NCBI GenBank assembly: GCA_903892565.1
Contig: CAITIX010000241.1
Coordinates: forward strand, 1-64,000
Direction of reading: 5' to 3'
Source: an uncultured Acidobacteriia bacterium
Lineage (GTDB): Bacteria; Acidobacteriota; Terriglobia; Bryobacterales; Bryobacteraceae
DNA: 64,000 bases
Shown here: positions 46,724 through 56,075 of the stretch, piece by piece
How positions within the stretch are numbered: position 1 is the first letter of the stretch
Layout: each line of letters opens with the position of its first letter
Notes under the pieces: model-generated
The model's database searches: none
What the model was told of the DNA's origin: nothing
The model's input: only the letters and a program-made list of their open reading frames with translations
Position numbers and translations under genes: made by a program

Positions 46724-47470
46724 ATGCGCACTCTTCATCGAACTCACGCCCGTCTCGTGACGTTATTCGTGACGTTATCCGTCGCGTTTGGAATGCTTCT
46801 GCCCGCCGCGGGGTTCGCGCAGGGGGTCTCGGCTTCGTGGGACGTCACCGTTGCCGCGCAGAGTCTGGCAATGCAGGCGTCGCGATTGCAACCGCTGCTC
46901 GATCAAGTGAAGCCGCAACAGTGGGAATCCGGCGCAGCCACGGCCACCTATATCCTGCAACTGCGCGGCAGCCAGGATGAAGTGCGCTACCTATTGAGTG
47001 CCGCACAGACGCTCGGCAAACAGCCGGAGAAATTATCGGCGGCGCTCGAAACGTACTTCAGGCTGCAGTCCGTGGAAAAACAGGTGGGATCGCTGGCCGA
47101 CGGCGTGCGACATTATCAGGACCAGTCGCTCGGCGATCAACTGAATACCGTCATGGCCGCCAACGGAGCGAATCGCGATCAATTGCGCGACTATATTTCG
47201 GATTTGGCGCAAACGCGCGAGCAGGAATATAAAGTCGCAGACAGCGAAGCGCAACGCTGCCGAGGAATGATCCTGCGGCAGCCGGCGGCGGCCCCTGCGA
47301 AGCCCGCGGCCAAACCCGCTGTTTCCGCAGTCGCCCCACCGGCAACACAAACCGCACAGCCCGCCGCGCAGCCTGCTACCCGACCTGCAGCCGTTACACC
47401 CGTCGTCGCACCTGCTGCCGTCCCCGGCGCCAATCCACAGAGCGCCAATCCACAGAAAGGATCGCGATAA
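46724..47470 (+). CDS. Secreted Ala/Pro-rich protein
   Basis: 248 aa. A signal peptide ends near AGFAQG (residue 34). Residues 40-180 are mostly helical (YLLSAAQTLGKQPEKLSAAL). The last 65 residues are Ala/Pro/Thr-rich (for example PAAAPAKPAAKPAVSAVAPP), probably a flexible cell-wall or periplasm-spanning tail. It is followed after 3 bp by a tiny cysteine-rich gene, so the two form an operon. Function unknown. Confidence 0.65.
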   Translation: MRTLHRTHARLVTLFVTLSVAFGMLLPAAGFAQGVSASWDVTVAAQSLAMQASRLQPLLDQVKPQQWESGAATATYILQLRGSQDEVRYLLSAAQTLGKQPEKLSAALETYFRLQSVEKQVGSLADGVRHYQDQSLGDQLNTVMAANGANRDQLRDYISDLAQTREQEYKVADSEAQRCRGMILRQPAAAPAKPAAKPAVSAVAPPATQTAQPAAQPATRPAAVTPVVAPAAVPGANPQSANPQKGSR

Positions 47471-47473
47471 TCC

Positions 47474-47632
47474 ATGAGCGAGATCGCCACTTTCGTTTGC
47501 AGCATCTGCAACGAGCCTTCCACCGAAATTTGCGTCTATTGCACCAAGGATTGCTGCCCCAATCACCGCTGCGAGCGATGCAAGTGCTGCAGCGATTGCT
47601 GCAAGTGCGAGATGCGGCGCAACCAGAATTAG
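47474..47632 (+). CDS. 52-aa cysteine-rich, zinc-binding-like protein
   Basis: MSEIATFVCSICNEP then repeated CxxC and CC pairs, and a C-terminal EMRRNQN. It has 13 cysteines in 52 residues (positions 9, 12, 20, 23, 27, 28, 33, 36, 38, 39, 42, 43 and 45) plus His31. The first half (CSIC, CVYC, CCPNH) resembles a B-box/treble-clef zinc finger; the second (CERCKCCSDCCKC) looks metallothionein-like. It has no signal peptide, while the preceding gene does. It starts 3 bp after that gene's TAA. It is too short for routine ORF calling. Codon usage is normal for the window, and the composition argues strongly for a real product. Confidence 0.72.
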   Translation: MSEIATFVCSICNEPSTEICVYCTKDCCPNHRCERCKCCSDCCKCEMRRNQN

Positions 47633-47867
47633 CCAAGGCTCACGAGGTCGAAGGAAGCCGCGAATTTGACCTCCCGCTGCGCCCTAGGGCCGCTTGCGGC
47701 CCCGCGCGGGCCATTTTAAATGTCCGCACCCTAACCCCTTCCGGGGCTTTAAAAACGCCTTAAAATGCCCGCTATTGCGATGTTTTTGATTCCTGACGGC
47801 TTACAGGAAAACGCAAGAGCGATTCCGCACGCCTGCTTTTCGGAACGTCCCGGCAATGATTGGCGTG
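47633..47867. other. Intergenic region before repeat copy 2
   Basis: 235 bp with no gene I can support. GGGCCGC/GCGGCCC (47687-47702) is a perfect short palindrome followed by a weak T-run at 47714-47717, possibly a terminator of the two-gene unit. A short frame near 47765 has no coding look. Confidence 0.35.
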
Positions 47868-48020
47868 CTCGAAGCCTATCGCGAAGAGTTCGTCACTATA
47901 TTCCCTCCTTTACAGTCGGGGTTCGGTGCTAGTTCTGCGAAAAAGCCAGTATTCAGCACCGAACCGCGACCGTCAGGGAGCGGCCAGGATGAAAACGTTT
48001 TCTTTGCGACAAGCTACTAG
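47868..48020 (-). repeat. MITE-like palindromic element, copy 2
   Basis: 153 bp, the inverse copy of 37657-37811. Read on the minus strand it begins CTAGTAGCTTGTCGC, keeps the CGCTCCCTGACGGTCGCGG and AACTAGCACCGAACCCCGAC cores, and ends near CGCGATAGGCTTCGAG. The CTAG at its start contains the TAG stop of the 48017-48829 gene, exactly as copy 1 does for its gene. Confidence 0.8.
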
Positions 48021-48829
48021 TGGACGCCACCGAGACTCATATGCGGCGAGTCTTTTTCGTTCTCGCAATAGGTCTCGATTAAATCGCTATCGGCCATGAG
48101 ATGGGCGGGGACCTTCGCGGTCCACGGTTTCACGTAGGCCTTGGGATCGTCAATCGTGATGGCGATTTCCAGGTGCCCGTAGTCGCGGCGCGTGAAGCGT
48201 TCGATGACGCGGCCCTGATCGGATTGCGGGTGTCCCTTGACCGTATCGACCCAGGCTTCGCCGTTAAATCCGGTGGTTTCGACCACGAGCGTGTTGCCTT
48301 CCCAATGCCCGATCGAATAGCCGAGCCACGTGGGATTCGGATTTTTCGGGAAAGGGCGTCCATCCATAAAGACCTGGCGAAACGTGGAATTCGCGGAGGT
48401 TTCATAGAGCAGCATGACGAGCGAGGGAGCCTGCACAATCTTGAACGGATGCACCATGTCCCGGCTGGTCGACAGGTTCATGCGCGGAACGCCGGGCGGC
48501 ATGCACTGGGTCATGCGGTCGGCATTGTGCTCGCTCGATTCGCGCTGCGTTTGCAGATCCTTGGCCCACTGCGTCATGACGATGTCGCCGGGTTTGAGGT
48601 CTTTGCCGAGATCGGCGAAGTAGCCGTATTCCGACTCCCATGTCCCGCCCAGATCCGGATGCCCGTCGAACGATTTCGGCACAGGAGCCGTGAGATTCAC
48701 CTTGCCGTCGGGTGTGCGAGGAACCCCGGGTGCACGATAGCCTGTCCATTGAGCATCGGCGAATGGTGCCGAGAAACAGAACATCACTGCACTTGCGACG
48801 AACAACTTCGTGGCTGATATAAGCGTCAT
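48017..48829 (-). CDS. Secreted GYW/VPRTPDGK-type protein
   Basis: 270 aa from ATG 48829, with AAGGAGG and ideal spacing. Signal peptide about 1-26 (ending FADAQ). The mature part has PGVPRTPDGKVNLTAPVP, then MPPGVPRMNLS, FMDGRPFPKNP and GHWEGNTLVVETTGFNGE. These are the conserved features of a very large Solibacteres/Acidobacteria family of exported proteins; it shares the DGRP...GNxLxxETT core with the 38150-40063 protein. Function unknown; the paralogue number suggests substrate-binding variety. Confidence 0.75.
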   Translation of the reverse strand: MTLISATKLFVASAVMFCFSAPFADAQWTGYRAPGVPRTPDGKVNLTAPVPKSFDGHPDLGGTWESEYGYFADLGKDLKPGDIVMTQWAKDLQTQRESSEHNADRMTQCMPPGVPRMNLSTSRDMVHPFKIVQAPSLVMLLYETSANSTFRQVFMDGRPFPKNPNPTWLGYSIGHWEGNTLVVETTGFNGEAWVDTVKGHPQSDQGRVIERFTRRDYGHLEIAITIDDPKAYVKPWTAKVPAHLMADSDLIETYCENEKDSPHMSLGGVH

Positions 48830-48880
48830 AGCGGCCTCCTTCATAAATGCGGAGAACCATCATATACGATTTGCTCGCAG

Positions 48881-49300
48881 CTAGTCGCCGATGATTTTCA
48901 CCAGCACGCGCTTCTTCCGGCGGCCGTCAAACTCGCCATAGAAAATTTGCTCCCAGGGGCCGAAGTCGAGTTTCCCTTTGGTGATGGCGACCACCACTTC
49001 GCGGCCCATGATCTGGCGTTTCATGTGCGCGTCGGCGTTATCCTCGCCGGTGCGGTTGTGCTGATATTGCGAGGTCGGCTCGTGCGGAGCGAGCTTTTCC
49101 AGCCATTTTTCGTAGTCCTGGTGGAGCCCGTGCTCGTCGTCATTAATAAAGACGGACGCGGTGATATGCATGGCGTTCACCAGTACCAGACCTTCCTGGA
49201 TGCCGCTTTCCTGCAGGCAGGCGTCCACCTGAAGGGTGATGTTGACGAGTCCGCGGCGCGCAGGCACTTCGAACCATAACTCTTTTCGATAACTCTTCAT
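48881..49300 (-). CDS. YjbQ-family protein (UPF0047)
   Basis: 139 aa. YjbQ proteins form trimers, have weak thiamine-phosphate synthase activity in vitro, and are very widespread. Conserved stretches are [20 protein letters not shown] (about 39-58), [19 protein letters not shown] (about 80-98) and [15 protein letters not shown] near the C-terminus, with the His, Asp and Glu residues that line the trimer site. The real role is unsettled. Monocistronic. Confidence 0.92.
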   Translation of the reverse strand: MKSYRKELWFEVPARRGLVNITLQVDACLQESGIQEGLVLVNAMHITASVFINDDEHGLHQDYEKWLEKLAPHEPTSQYQHNRTGEDNADAHMKRQIMGREVVVAITKGKLDFGPWEQIFYGEFDGRRKKRVLVKIIGD

Positions 49301-49387
49301 GATTCAATGCTCTCCAGGAGTTTTCATTCTAGTGAATCCCGCGCCCCATGGTCCGTCATCAGTTTGTTAAAGTAAAAGCTTACAACG

Positions 49388-51163
49388 ATGCGAACCACCC
49401 CCCCCAAGGTTTGGTCGGCCAAAGCTTGCGCGTTTGGAGCGGCTGTCGTCCTTACAAGTTGCGCGATCACGAGTTGCGCTACTACGGCCCCATCGCCGAA
49501 GCAGTTCCAAAACTTTTACGTTCCCCCGCGGCACATCCCCACGGAAATTCAACCGATTGACCCCCCGGATGTAAACACAACCGGTTTAGTATCCGCCTTT
49601 TACGCGAACGAAGTTCCCAGCCTTGCCCCCGGCCTCCCCGCGATCCCCCGCCCTTCCGATGCTGAATTCCTGATCAAGCGCGCCGACGATTACTTTGCCT
49701 CTGGCAAACGGGCGTTTCAGGGCGGCAACATGGATATCGCGCGGCGGGATTTCGATCGTTCCATTGAGGTGCTGCTTTCGGCCCCTGAAAACGTCATCGA
49801 TCGCCCCAAACTGGAGCGCCGCGTCGAGCAATTGGTGGAAGAGATTTACCGCTATGACGTCGACCAGGATTCGGCGCCCGATGCCGATACCGATGCCGCG
49901 GTGAACTACGACGAATCGCCCAAAGACGACATTTTGAACATGACGTTCCCCGTCGATCCCTCGCTGCGCAGCAAGGTGCAGGAGCAGATCCGGGCGACGA
50001 GTTCGCAGCTCCCGCTGCAGACCAACGACGCGGTCATTAGCTTCATCAATTACTTCTCGTCGCCCAAGGGCAAGCGCGTAATTGCATACGGCCTGCAGCA
50101 CTCGGGCCGGTATCGCGCGATGATCCAGCGCATTTTGCGCGAGGAAGGCGTCCCCGAGGAACTGATTTATCTGGCGCAGGCCGAATCCGGATTCTCGCCA
50201 CGCGCGATGTCCAAGGCGCTGTGTGTCGGCGTGTGGCAGTTCGCGACATTTCGCGGACGCGAGTATGGATTGAACCAGCGCCCAGGCACCGACGATCGCA
50301 TGGATCCGGAACGTGCGACGCGCGCCGCCGCACGGCACCTGCACGATCTTTTCGATCACTTCGGCGATTGGTACCTGGCGATGGCGGCCTACAACTGTGG
50401 CCCCGGTTGCGTGGACAAAGCCGTGCAACGCACCGGCTACGCGGACTTCTGGGAATTGCGGCGGCTGAATGTTCTGCCGAAGGAAACCGCGAACTATGTT
50501 CCGGCGATTCTCGCGATGACGATTGTGGCCAAGAACGCCAAGGATTACGGACTCGAAGATCTGGAGTTTGAAAAGCCCGTGGAATATGAAACGGTGGAGC
50601 TGGAATCGGCAACGCACATGTCGCTGATTGCCGACGCGCTCGACCGTCCTCTTACGGAACTTCGCGAACTGAACCCCAGCGTACTGCGCAGCGTCGCGCC
50701 GTCCGGCCATCCGGTGCACGTTCCGGTAGGAACGTTGGCTCAGGTACAGGCGGCGCTGCAGGCCGTACCGGCAAGTCGTCGGGATTCCTGGCGCGTGCAT
50801 CGCATGGAAAGCGGAGAAACGCTCGCCGACGTGGCGCGTCGGTTCAATGTCACAACGTCGGTGCTGGCCTCGGCCAACCGCGCGGCCGTCGACGAGCCGG
50901 AAGCAGGAAGCTTTATTGCGGTGCCGGTGGCTTATCCTGGCGACCGCACTCCTGTGCGATCCGCGAAAGTGGTTCGTAAGCCGGCCGGCAAAGTCGTCGC
51001 GACCAGCAAGACCAGTCCGAAACCTGCCGCAACAGCTCGTCCCGTGACCACGGCTTCCGCTACGCCTCTCGCACAACACAAGCCGGCGACCCAACCAGCA
51101 ACCCGGCCCGCGAACAAGAACATCAGCAAGGCACCTGTCTCCAAGCCCGCCTCCCGTAGCTAG
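49388..51163 (+). CDS. Lytic murein transglycosylase, MltD-like lipoprotein with LysM-type domains
   Basis: 591 aa. The lipobox LTSC places the lipidated Cys at residue 25 (ITSC at 30 is an alternative). The SLT domain spans about 245-400, with the catalytic Glu266 in AQAESGFSP, then SKALCVGVWQFATF and MAAYNCGPG. Two LysM-like modules follow (about 410-455 and 465-515; HRMESGETLADVARRFNVT). The last 60 residues are Ala/Pro/Thr/Lys-rich. The enzyme cleaves peptidoglycan with formation of 1,6-anhydromuramic ends, from the outer membrane. Canonical MltD layout, with a longer N-terminal region (25-240). Confidence 0.92.
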   Translation: MRTTPPKVWSAKACAFGAAVVLTSCAITSCATTAPSPKQFQNFYVPPRHIPTEIQPIDPPDVNTTGLVSAFYANEVPSLAPGLPAIPRPSDAEFLIKRADDYFASGKRAFQGGNMDIARRDFDRSIEVLLSAPENVIDRPKLERRVEQLVEEIYRYDVDQDSAPDADTDAAVNYDESPKDDILNMTFPVDPSLRSKVQEQIRATSSQLPLQTNDAVISFINYFSSPKGKRVIAYGLQHSGRYRAMIQRILREEGVPEELIYLAQAESGFSPRAMSKALCVGVWQFATFRGREYGLNQRPGTDDRMDPERATRAAARHLHDLFDHFGDWYLAMAAYNCGPGCVDKAVQRTGYADFWELRRLNVLPKETANYVPAILAMTIVAKNAKDYGLEDLEFEKPVEYETVELESATHMSLIADALDRPLTELRELNPSVLRSVAPSGHPVHVPVGTLAQVQAALQAVPASRRDSWRVHRMESGETLADVARRFNVTTSVLASANRAAVDEPEAGSFIAVPVAYPGDRTPVRSAKVVRKPAGKVVATSKTSPKPAATARPVTTASATPLAQHKPATQPATRPANKNISKAPVSKPASRS

Positions 51164-51215
51164 GCGCGCGCCGCTGTGTTCCAACGGCCTTAGTTTAAAA
51201 CGGCAGCCGGAAGCG

Positions 51216-51665
51216 TCAGGCTTCGACGATGTACATGTGAGGATACGCACTTCGCTGCTCTTCGGCGATTTCCATGGCAGCGGCAATTTGAATCAGCGGC
51301 CCTTGTCCAATACCGGGACAATAGGTGGCAGCTTCGTTCCACTCCACTTCGCGCTCGAGAAGTTCCGGCCAAAACGGGAAGGTCCTGCACTGCGTGGGTT
51401 TCGCGGGATGAATACTACAGCCGGATGCCACCAGGAACGGACACTGCTTTTTGCGAGGCTTGCGAAAGCGCAGTTCGTGACTCGTGCGCACGACATGTTT
51501 TTTCTCGAACGCCTTGGGGGTCATCGAGACAAATTTCGCCGCACGCACCAAGTCGTCCTCGGTGATATAGATCCGCCCCTCCTGCGTGCAGCAATTGATA
51601 CAGCCTCGCTGGCAGGTAAAACGGATGCTTTCCATCTCGGGACGCCGCGTTTTCGGCGCGCTCAT
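51216..51665 (-). CDS. YkgJ-family cysteine-cluster protein
   Basis: 149 aa from ATG 51665; the start overlaps the stop of the upstream MBL gene as ATGA. CQRGCINCC (residues 18-26), CPFL, CSIHPAKPTQC and a later Cys give the eight-cysteine Fe-S or zinc cluster pattern of the YkgJ/CxxCxxCC family. Members are linked to Fe-S or metal handling, but no reaction is agreed. Translational coupling with the MBL enzyme suggests that they act together. Confidence 0.88.
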   Translation of the reverse strand: MSAPKTRRPEMESIRFTCQRGCINCCTQEGRIYITEDDLVRAAKFVSMTPKAFEKKHVVRTSHELRFRKPRKKQCPFLVASGCSIHPAKPTQCRTFPFWPELLEREVEWNEAATYCPGIGQGPLIQIAAAMEIAEEQRSAYPHMYIVEA

Positions 51666-52570
51666 TCGTACTCCAGGTAAGCCTTCTTCACCGACCCTGG
51701 CACGCCGAACCACATTTCCCAATCGGGATAATCGGCCTTGAGCTTTTCGGTGATTTGCTTCGCGGCATCGTCGGCGGGCATGCCCTGGTGCTTCAACACC
51801 AAGACCTGATCGGAGAGATCGGCCAGAAAACGCCGCTGCGATTGGATCATGGCTTCCGCTGGTCCCGGATCGCTGTGATCGGGAAGGATGGTTTTCGCGC
51901 GCAGGCCGCCGATTTGGTCCAGCATCCAGATCCAATTCTTCACGCTGCCTCGCTCGAATCCTGCCGCAGCCGCTTGCTTTTGCTGCACGATATCGCCGGA
52001 AACCAGAACGCTATCCGGATCCACCATGATCATTTCGTCCCCTGCGGTGTGCGCGGCGCCCATCCAGAACAGCCTGACTTTTACACCTCCGCCAAGGTCC
52101 AGATTGATCTGCTGGTCGTAAACGATATCCGCCGGACGCAGAGTGACACCCGCCCGGAGTTCTTTCATTTCGGGACGCTCCCCGAAACGTTTGATCATCT
52201 CCATGCCGGCTTGGTCCGCCTCGATCTGCTGCGCGACGTTGCGTACCAGGATGGCCGACTCGGGAAACGCAGCCGCGCCACCAAGGTGTTCGGGATGAAA
52301 ATGCGTGGTGGTCAGGTAGAGCGTTGAGCCTTTCGCGAGTTTCTTCACGGCGCGCATGGCGATTTCGCCGTTGCGTGGGCCAAGGCCCGTATCGACGACC
52401 AAGGTCGCTTTATCGCCGACAATGATCGCGACATTCGGGAACCCTTTGAGCATGTAGACGTGATCGGAAACCTTGGTGGGCTCCTGGGACAGCATCAGGT
52501 TCCCGGAAAATTGCGCGAAGGCCGAGCAGGTAGAGATCAGAGCAATTGCAAGAAGACTAAAAAGACGCAT
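51662..52570 (-). CDS. Secreted MBL-fold hydrolase
   Basis: 302 aa from ATG 52570. Signal peptide 1-19 (ending AFAQ). The metal motif is TTHFHPEHLGG near residue 96 (HxHxEH: the usual Asp is Glu), followed by GAAHTAGDEM, VSGDIV and LPDHSD. A di-zinc or di-iron site is likely. Substrate unknown. First gene of a pair with the YkgJ protein, 34 bp downstream of the MFS gene stop, so possibly one transcript with it. Confidence 0.85.
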   Translation of the reverse strand: MRLFSLLAIALISTCSAFAQFSGNLMLSQEPTKVSDHVYMLKGFPNVAIIVGDKATLVVDTGLGPRNGEIAMRAVKKLAKGSTLYLTTTHFHPEHLGGAAAFPESAILVRNVAQQIEADQAGMEMIKRFGERPEMKELRAGVTLRPADIVYDQQINLDLGGGVKVRLFWMGAAHTAGDEMIMVDPDSVLVSGDIVQQKQAAAAGFERGSVKNWIWMLDQIGGLRAKTILPDHSDPGPAEAMIQSQRRFLADLSDQVLVLKHQGMPADDAAKQITEKLKADYPDWEMWFGVPGSVKKAYLEYE

Positions 52571-52604
52571 CTCATTCGATGCTACAACAACCCACCGCGT
52601 ACCT

Positions 52605-53981
52605 CTACGGCGCGATGTCCTCGAGCCGCCGATTGCGCGTTTCAATCATGCCAACCGCCAGAATGGCCCCCAGCATCGCCACGCCGGCAAACATCCAGAA
52701 AACGGGGCCTACGCCGTTTCGCCCCACCATAACGCCCACCATGGTGGGACCAATGGCCGAAGAAATACGCAACCACGACGTGCAGAGCCCCGTGCCAATC
52801 GCACGCATTCGCGTGGGGTAGATTTCCGGCGTGTATAGATATAGCACGGCGTTCGCGGAGCCGATGATTCCGTAGCTGAGCGTGACCAGGATCATCACGC
52901 GCGTCACACTGGGCTCGCCACCGAAGCCGAGGCTTGCGAGCAGGATCGCACTCAGGATGAAGCTGGCGATGGTCCACGTTCTACGTCCGACGCGATCGAT
53001 GGCGAACGCACACACCAGCAACACGGCAACTTGCGCGACGTTCAACATCGACGCCGCGCGCAGCGATTGTTTTAATCCCAAATGAAACACGGTGTTGTAC
53101 AAACTGGGCATCCAGTTATTTAGGCCGTTCGAGACGAAGTAGGCGCAGAACCACAGGGACCAGGCGATCAATGTGCGGCGTAAATAGACCGGGGAAAGCA
53201 CCTCACGCCACTTCGCTCTGCTTTTTGGAAACGCCGCGTGCACGGTTGCCTCGGGCACCGGAACTCGCTTCGTGGTGGATGCTTCGGCTTGCTGCACCAC
53301 TTTTTCGGCTTCCGCCAAGCGTCCGTGGGAGATCAGCCAGCGCGGCGATTCGGGCAGCCGGGTCAGGAGATACGCCACGATCAAGCCGGGAATTCCGCCG
53401 ATGAGAAACATCGACTGCCAGCCGAGCCAGGGAACCAAAATCGTTCCGACCTGCCCGGTGGCCATGAGGCCGATGGGGAAAATTAATTCGTAGAGCAGGA
53501 AGAAGCGCCCACGGCCGCGCGTTTGCGAGAGTTCGCTGACGTAGGTTGCCGCGACGGGCATTTCGCCGCCAACGCCGATGCCCTGGATCAAGCGGCAGGT
53601 AAGTAACGCCGCGAAATTGCCGGTGAACGCACACGCGATGCTCATCACGGACATGATCGTGACGGCCCACGCGGCGCTTGGCACGCGGCCGGACTTTTCC
53701 GCGAGCCAACTAAAGAGCAGCGCACCGGCGAGCTGACCGATGTAAGCCGTCCCGATCAGCACACCGCTTTGCGCCGGGGTGATGTGCCAGAGCTTGACCA
53801 GAATCGGAAGCGCGAAGGCCAGCGAGAGCGCGTTGAAGGCGTCGAAAAATGTAGCGCTGCCCATGACGACGCGCGCTTTCGCGTGCCACAGAGTGAACGG
53901 AACGCTCTCCATGCGCGCCAGCAGCGCACCGGCGTGCGTGCGATCCGCGAGGTCCTTCGACAATGTCGCCGTGTCGCTCAT
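52605..53981 (-). CDS. MFS transporter, aromatic-acid/sugar porter type
   Basis: 458 aa with 12 transmembrane segments and a 40-residue cytoplasmic N-terminus. Family landmarks are FFDAFNALSLAFALP in helix 1, WLAEKSGRVPSA between helices 2 and 3 (the MFS loop motif), RLIQGIGVGGEMPVAATYVSE in helix 4 and LPESPRWLISHGR after helix 6. The last is typical of the sugar porter/aromatic acid:H+ symporter branches. It starts 12 bp after the hydrolase gene, so it probably imports the compound that the neighbouring hydrolase and monooxygenase degrade. Confidence 0.9.
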   Translation of the reverse strand: MSDTATLSKDLADRTHAGALLARMESVPFTLWHAKARVVMGSATFFDAFNALSLAFALPILVKLWHITPAQSGVLIGTAYIGQLAGALLFSWLAEKSGRVPSAAWAVTIMSVMSIACAFTGNFAALLTCRLIQGIGVGGEMPVAATYVSELSQTRGRGRFFLLYELIFPIGLMATGQVGTILVPWLGWQSMFLIGGIPGLIVAYLLTRLPESPRWLISHGRLAEAEKVVQQAEASTTKRVPVPEATVHAAFPKSRAKWREVLSPVYLRRTLIAWSLWFCAYFVSNGLNNWMPSLYNTVFHLGLKQSLRAASMLNVAQVAVLLVCAFAIDRVGRRTWTIASFILSAILLASLGFGGEPSVTRVMILVTLSYGIIGSANAVLYLYTPEIYPTRMRAIGTGLCTSWLRISSAIGPTMVGVMVGRNGVGPVFWMFAGVAMLGAILAVGMIETRNRRLEDIAP

Positions 53982-53992
53982 GAATGAAATTG

Positions 53993-54853
53993 CTACGGGG
54001 TCACGCGGCGGCGCAACAATTCCTTGGCAATGAGAAGCGAATCCATGCGCTGGAACAAATCGCGCAGTTCGCGTGCAATGCGATCCGGGCTCTCAATCGG
54101 CGTCAGGTGTCGAGCCGCAGGCAGAACCGTGAGCGTCGCACCGGCGATAGCATCCTTCATTTGTTGGGCCATGGCGACGGGCGTCGCGTAGTCTTCTTCT
54201 CCGACGATAACCGCCACCGGCATCTTGAATCCGGCCAGCATATGGCGCACGTCGGCTGCGCCCAGCATCGCACACGTGGACGCGTAGGCTTCGATCTCAT
54301 TCGCCATAAACACTTCGGCGGAAGCCTGCACAATGGCAGGATTTTCGGCGCGGAATTTATCACCGAACCAGCGTGTGGTTTGAAAATCGATGGCGCCGTC
54401 GAAACCTTTCTTGCGCACGTTTTCGGCGCGTTCGCGCCACTGCGCGGGAGCTTCGGCGCCATACCACGCGGTGGTATCGATCAAGCCAAGAGCCGTCGCG
54501 CGCGCCGGATGCAACCCGGCGAACGCTTGCGTAACGCACCCGCCCATGGAACATCCTGCGACTGCGGCCGAGGTCCATTCGATGTGGTGGAACAACTCGG
54601 CAAGATCGTCGGCGAATTGCTCCACCGTGTAAGGACCCGCGGGCTTGTCCGATTTTCCATGTCCGCGGCAATCGTAGGTGAGCACGTTTGCTTCATCGGC
54701 AAGCTCGCGGACAACGCCATCCCACATGGTGCCATCCATGGCCAGAGAGTGGATCAGCGCAAGGCACGGAACACTCTTCTCGGAGTTCGCTTGGCGCGCC
54801 GTGTGCAAGGTGTATTCAATCCGGCAGCCGTCTAACGTTTTGAAGTGAGCCAT
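53993..54853 (-). CDS. Alpha/beta hydrolase (enol-lactonase / deformylase type)
   Basis: 286 aa, cytoplasmic. Catalytic triad: Ser102 in GCSMGG, Asp in GEEDYATPV (about 218) and His in AARHLTPIE (about 246). The DCRGHGKSDKP stretch (61-71) is that of PcaD-like enol-lactonases and NicD-like N-formylmaleamate deformylases. It lies 6 bp downstream of the NicC-like monooxygenase and 11 bp upstream of the transporter, so it is part of one operon. Its place supports ring-cleavage-product hydrolysis. Confidence 0.85.
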   Translation of the reverse strand: MAHFKTLDGCRIEYTLHTARQANSEKSVPCLALIHSLAMDGTMWDGVVRELADEANVLTYDCRGHGKSDKPAGPYTVEQFADDLAELFHHIEWTSAAVAGCSMGGCVTQAFAGLHPARATALGLIDTTAWYGAEAPAQWRERAENVRKKGFDGAIDFQTTRWFGDKFRAENPAIVQASAEVFMANEIEAYASTCAMLGAADVRHMLAGFKMPVAVIVGEEDYATPVAMAQQMKDAIAGATLTVLPAARHLTPIESPDRIARELRDLFQRMDSLLIAKELLRRRVTP

Positions 54854-54859
54854 GAAGCG

Positions 54860-56011
54860 TTACACCGTCTGCGCTGCGGGAATCAAAGGCACGCCCCAGG
54901 CATCGTATCCGTACAACCAACTGGTATCTTCGTTGCCGCCTTTCATCCACGTATTCGCGCTGGAGATTGCTTGAATGCGCGAGACGCGTGGTTTGCGATT
55001 GGCTTCGTACAACTGGAACGCGCCCGGGATATCCTCGCCACGCGTTTCTTCAAAACAGCGCGCTAAAATCGCGGAATCTTCGATGGCAGCCGCCGCGCCC
55101 TGCGCCATGTACGGCGTCATGGGATGGCATGCGTCTCCCAACAGCGCGACGTTGCCATCGCTCCAGCGAGGGAGCGGTTCACGTTCGAGGATGGCCCACT
55201 TATGGCAATCCGGACAAGCTTCGAGCACGGCGCGAACGTCTTCGTGGAAGCCTTCATACTCGGCACGCAACTCGTGCACGTCTCCTTTGGCGGACCACGA
55301 CTCTTTCGTGATCCAATCGGCGGGTTCCGGCACACTGGTGACGAAATAGATTTCGCTGCGGTCGGCTTTCGTGTAATAGATGACGATGTGGCGATCGATG
55401 CCCCACCACTTCGTACGCGACGGGCCGATATCGCGGCCTCTTAAATGAGAAGCCGAAAAGTTCGCGCGATAGGCAATGCGGCCTTTGTGAATGGGCGCAT
55501 CCGGCCCCACGACAATGTCGCGCACCAGCGAATGGACGCCGTCGGCGCCGATAACGGCATTGGCCGTGACCTTCGTGCCGTCGGTGAACGACATCCGCAC
55601 TTCGCCGCCTTTTTGATCGAGCCCGGCAAGCTTTTTGTTTAAGTGAATGATGTCGGAAGGCAGCACGGAGGCGAGCGCCGAGTGCAGATCCGCACGATGC
55701 ATGCAGAGGTACGGGGCATTAAACAATGTCTCCGGCATCGGCAGCTCGCGGATTACTTCGCCCGTGTCCCACACGCGATTCAAGTGCGAGTACGGCATAA
55801 ACGACAGCTTGCGGAGGCGCTCTTCAATGCCGAGCTTGCGCAGCACCTTCATGGAATTCGGCATCATCTGGATGCCCGCGCCGATGCGTTCGAAGTGCGG
55901 CGCCTGCTCGTACACCTGCACGCCAAAGCCGGCCATGCGGAGTGTGCCCGCGGCGGCTAATCCTCCCATGCCTGCGCCGATGATGGCAATGGATGGTTTT
56001 CCTGCGCCCAT
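54860..56011 (-). CDS. FAD-dependent aromatic-ring monooxygenase, NicC-like
   Basis: 383 aa, group A flavoprotein monooxygenase. FAD motif IGAGMGGLAAAG (about 10-21), GADGVHS (about 158-164) and GDACHPMTPYMAQGA (about 287-301). Many stretches recall Pseudomonas NicC (6-hydroxynicotinate 3-monooxygenase) from memory: KWWGIDRHIVIYYT, EIYFVTSVPEP, and the C-terminal SWLYGYDAWGVPL. NicC decarboxylates and hydroxylates 6-hydroxynicotinate; salicylate hydroxylase is the nearest alternative. Other nic genes (nicX, nicF) are not in the window. First gene of the operon with the hydrolase and transporter. Confidence 0.82.
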   Translation of the reverse strand: MGAGKPSIAIIGAGMGGLAAAGTLRMAGFGVQVYEQAPHFERIGAGIQMMPNSMKVLRKLGIEERLRKLSFMPYSHLNRVWDTGEVIRELPMPETLFNAPYLCMHRADLHSALASVLPSDIIHLNKKLAGLDQKGGEVRMSFTDGTKVTANAVIGADGVHSLVRDIVVGPDAPIHKGRIAYRANFSASHLRGRDIGPSRTKWWGIDRHIVIYYTKADRSEIYFVTSVPEPADWITKESWSAKGDVHELRAEYEGFHEDVRAVLEACPDCHKWAILEREPLPRWSDGNVALLGDACHPMTPYMAQGAAAAIEDSAILARCFEETRGEDIPGAFQLYEANRKPRVSRIQAISSANTWMKGGNEDTSWLYGYDAWGVPLIPAAQTV

Positions 56012-56075
56012 GAAGTCTCTGTCCCTTTCGTATTCGCGTTTTTGGTGGTGAACTCTTGAGTATAATCGGTTCCAT

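Noticed and set aside
47765-47945. Short open frames downstream of the Cys-rich gene
   Set aside because: They run into the MITE-like repeat, have no ribosome-binding site and no coding look.
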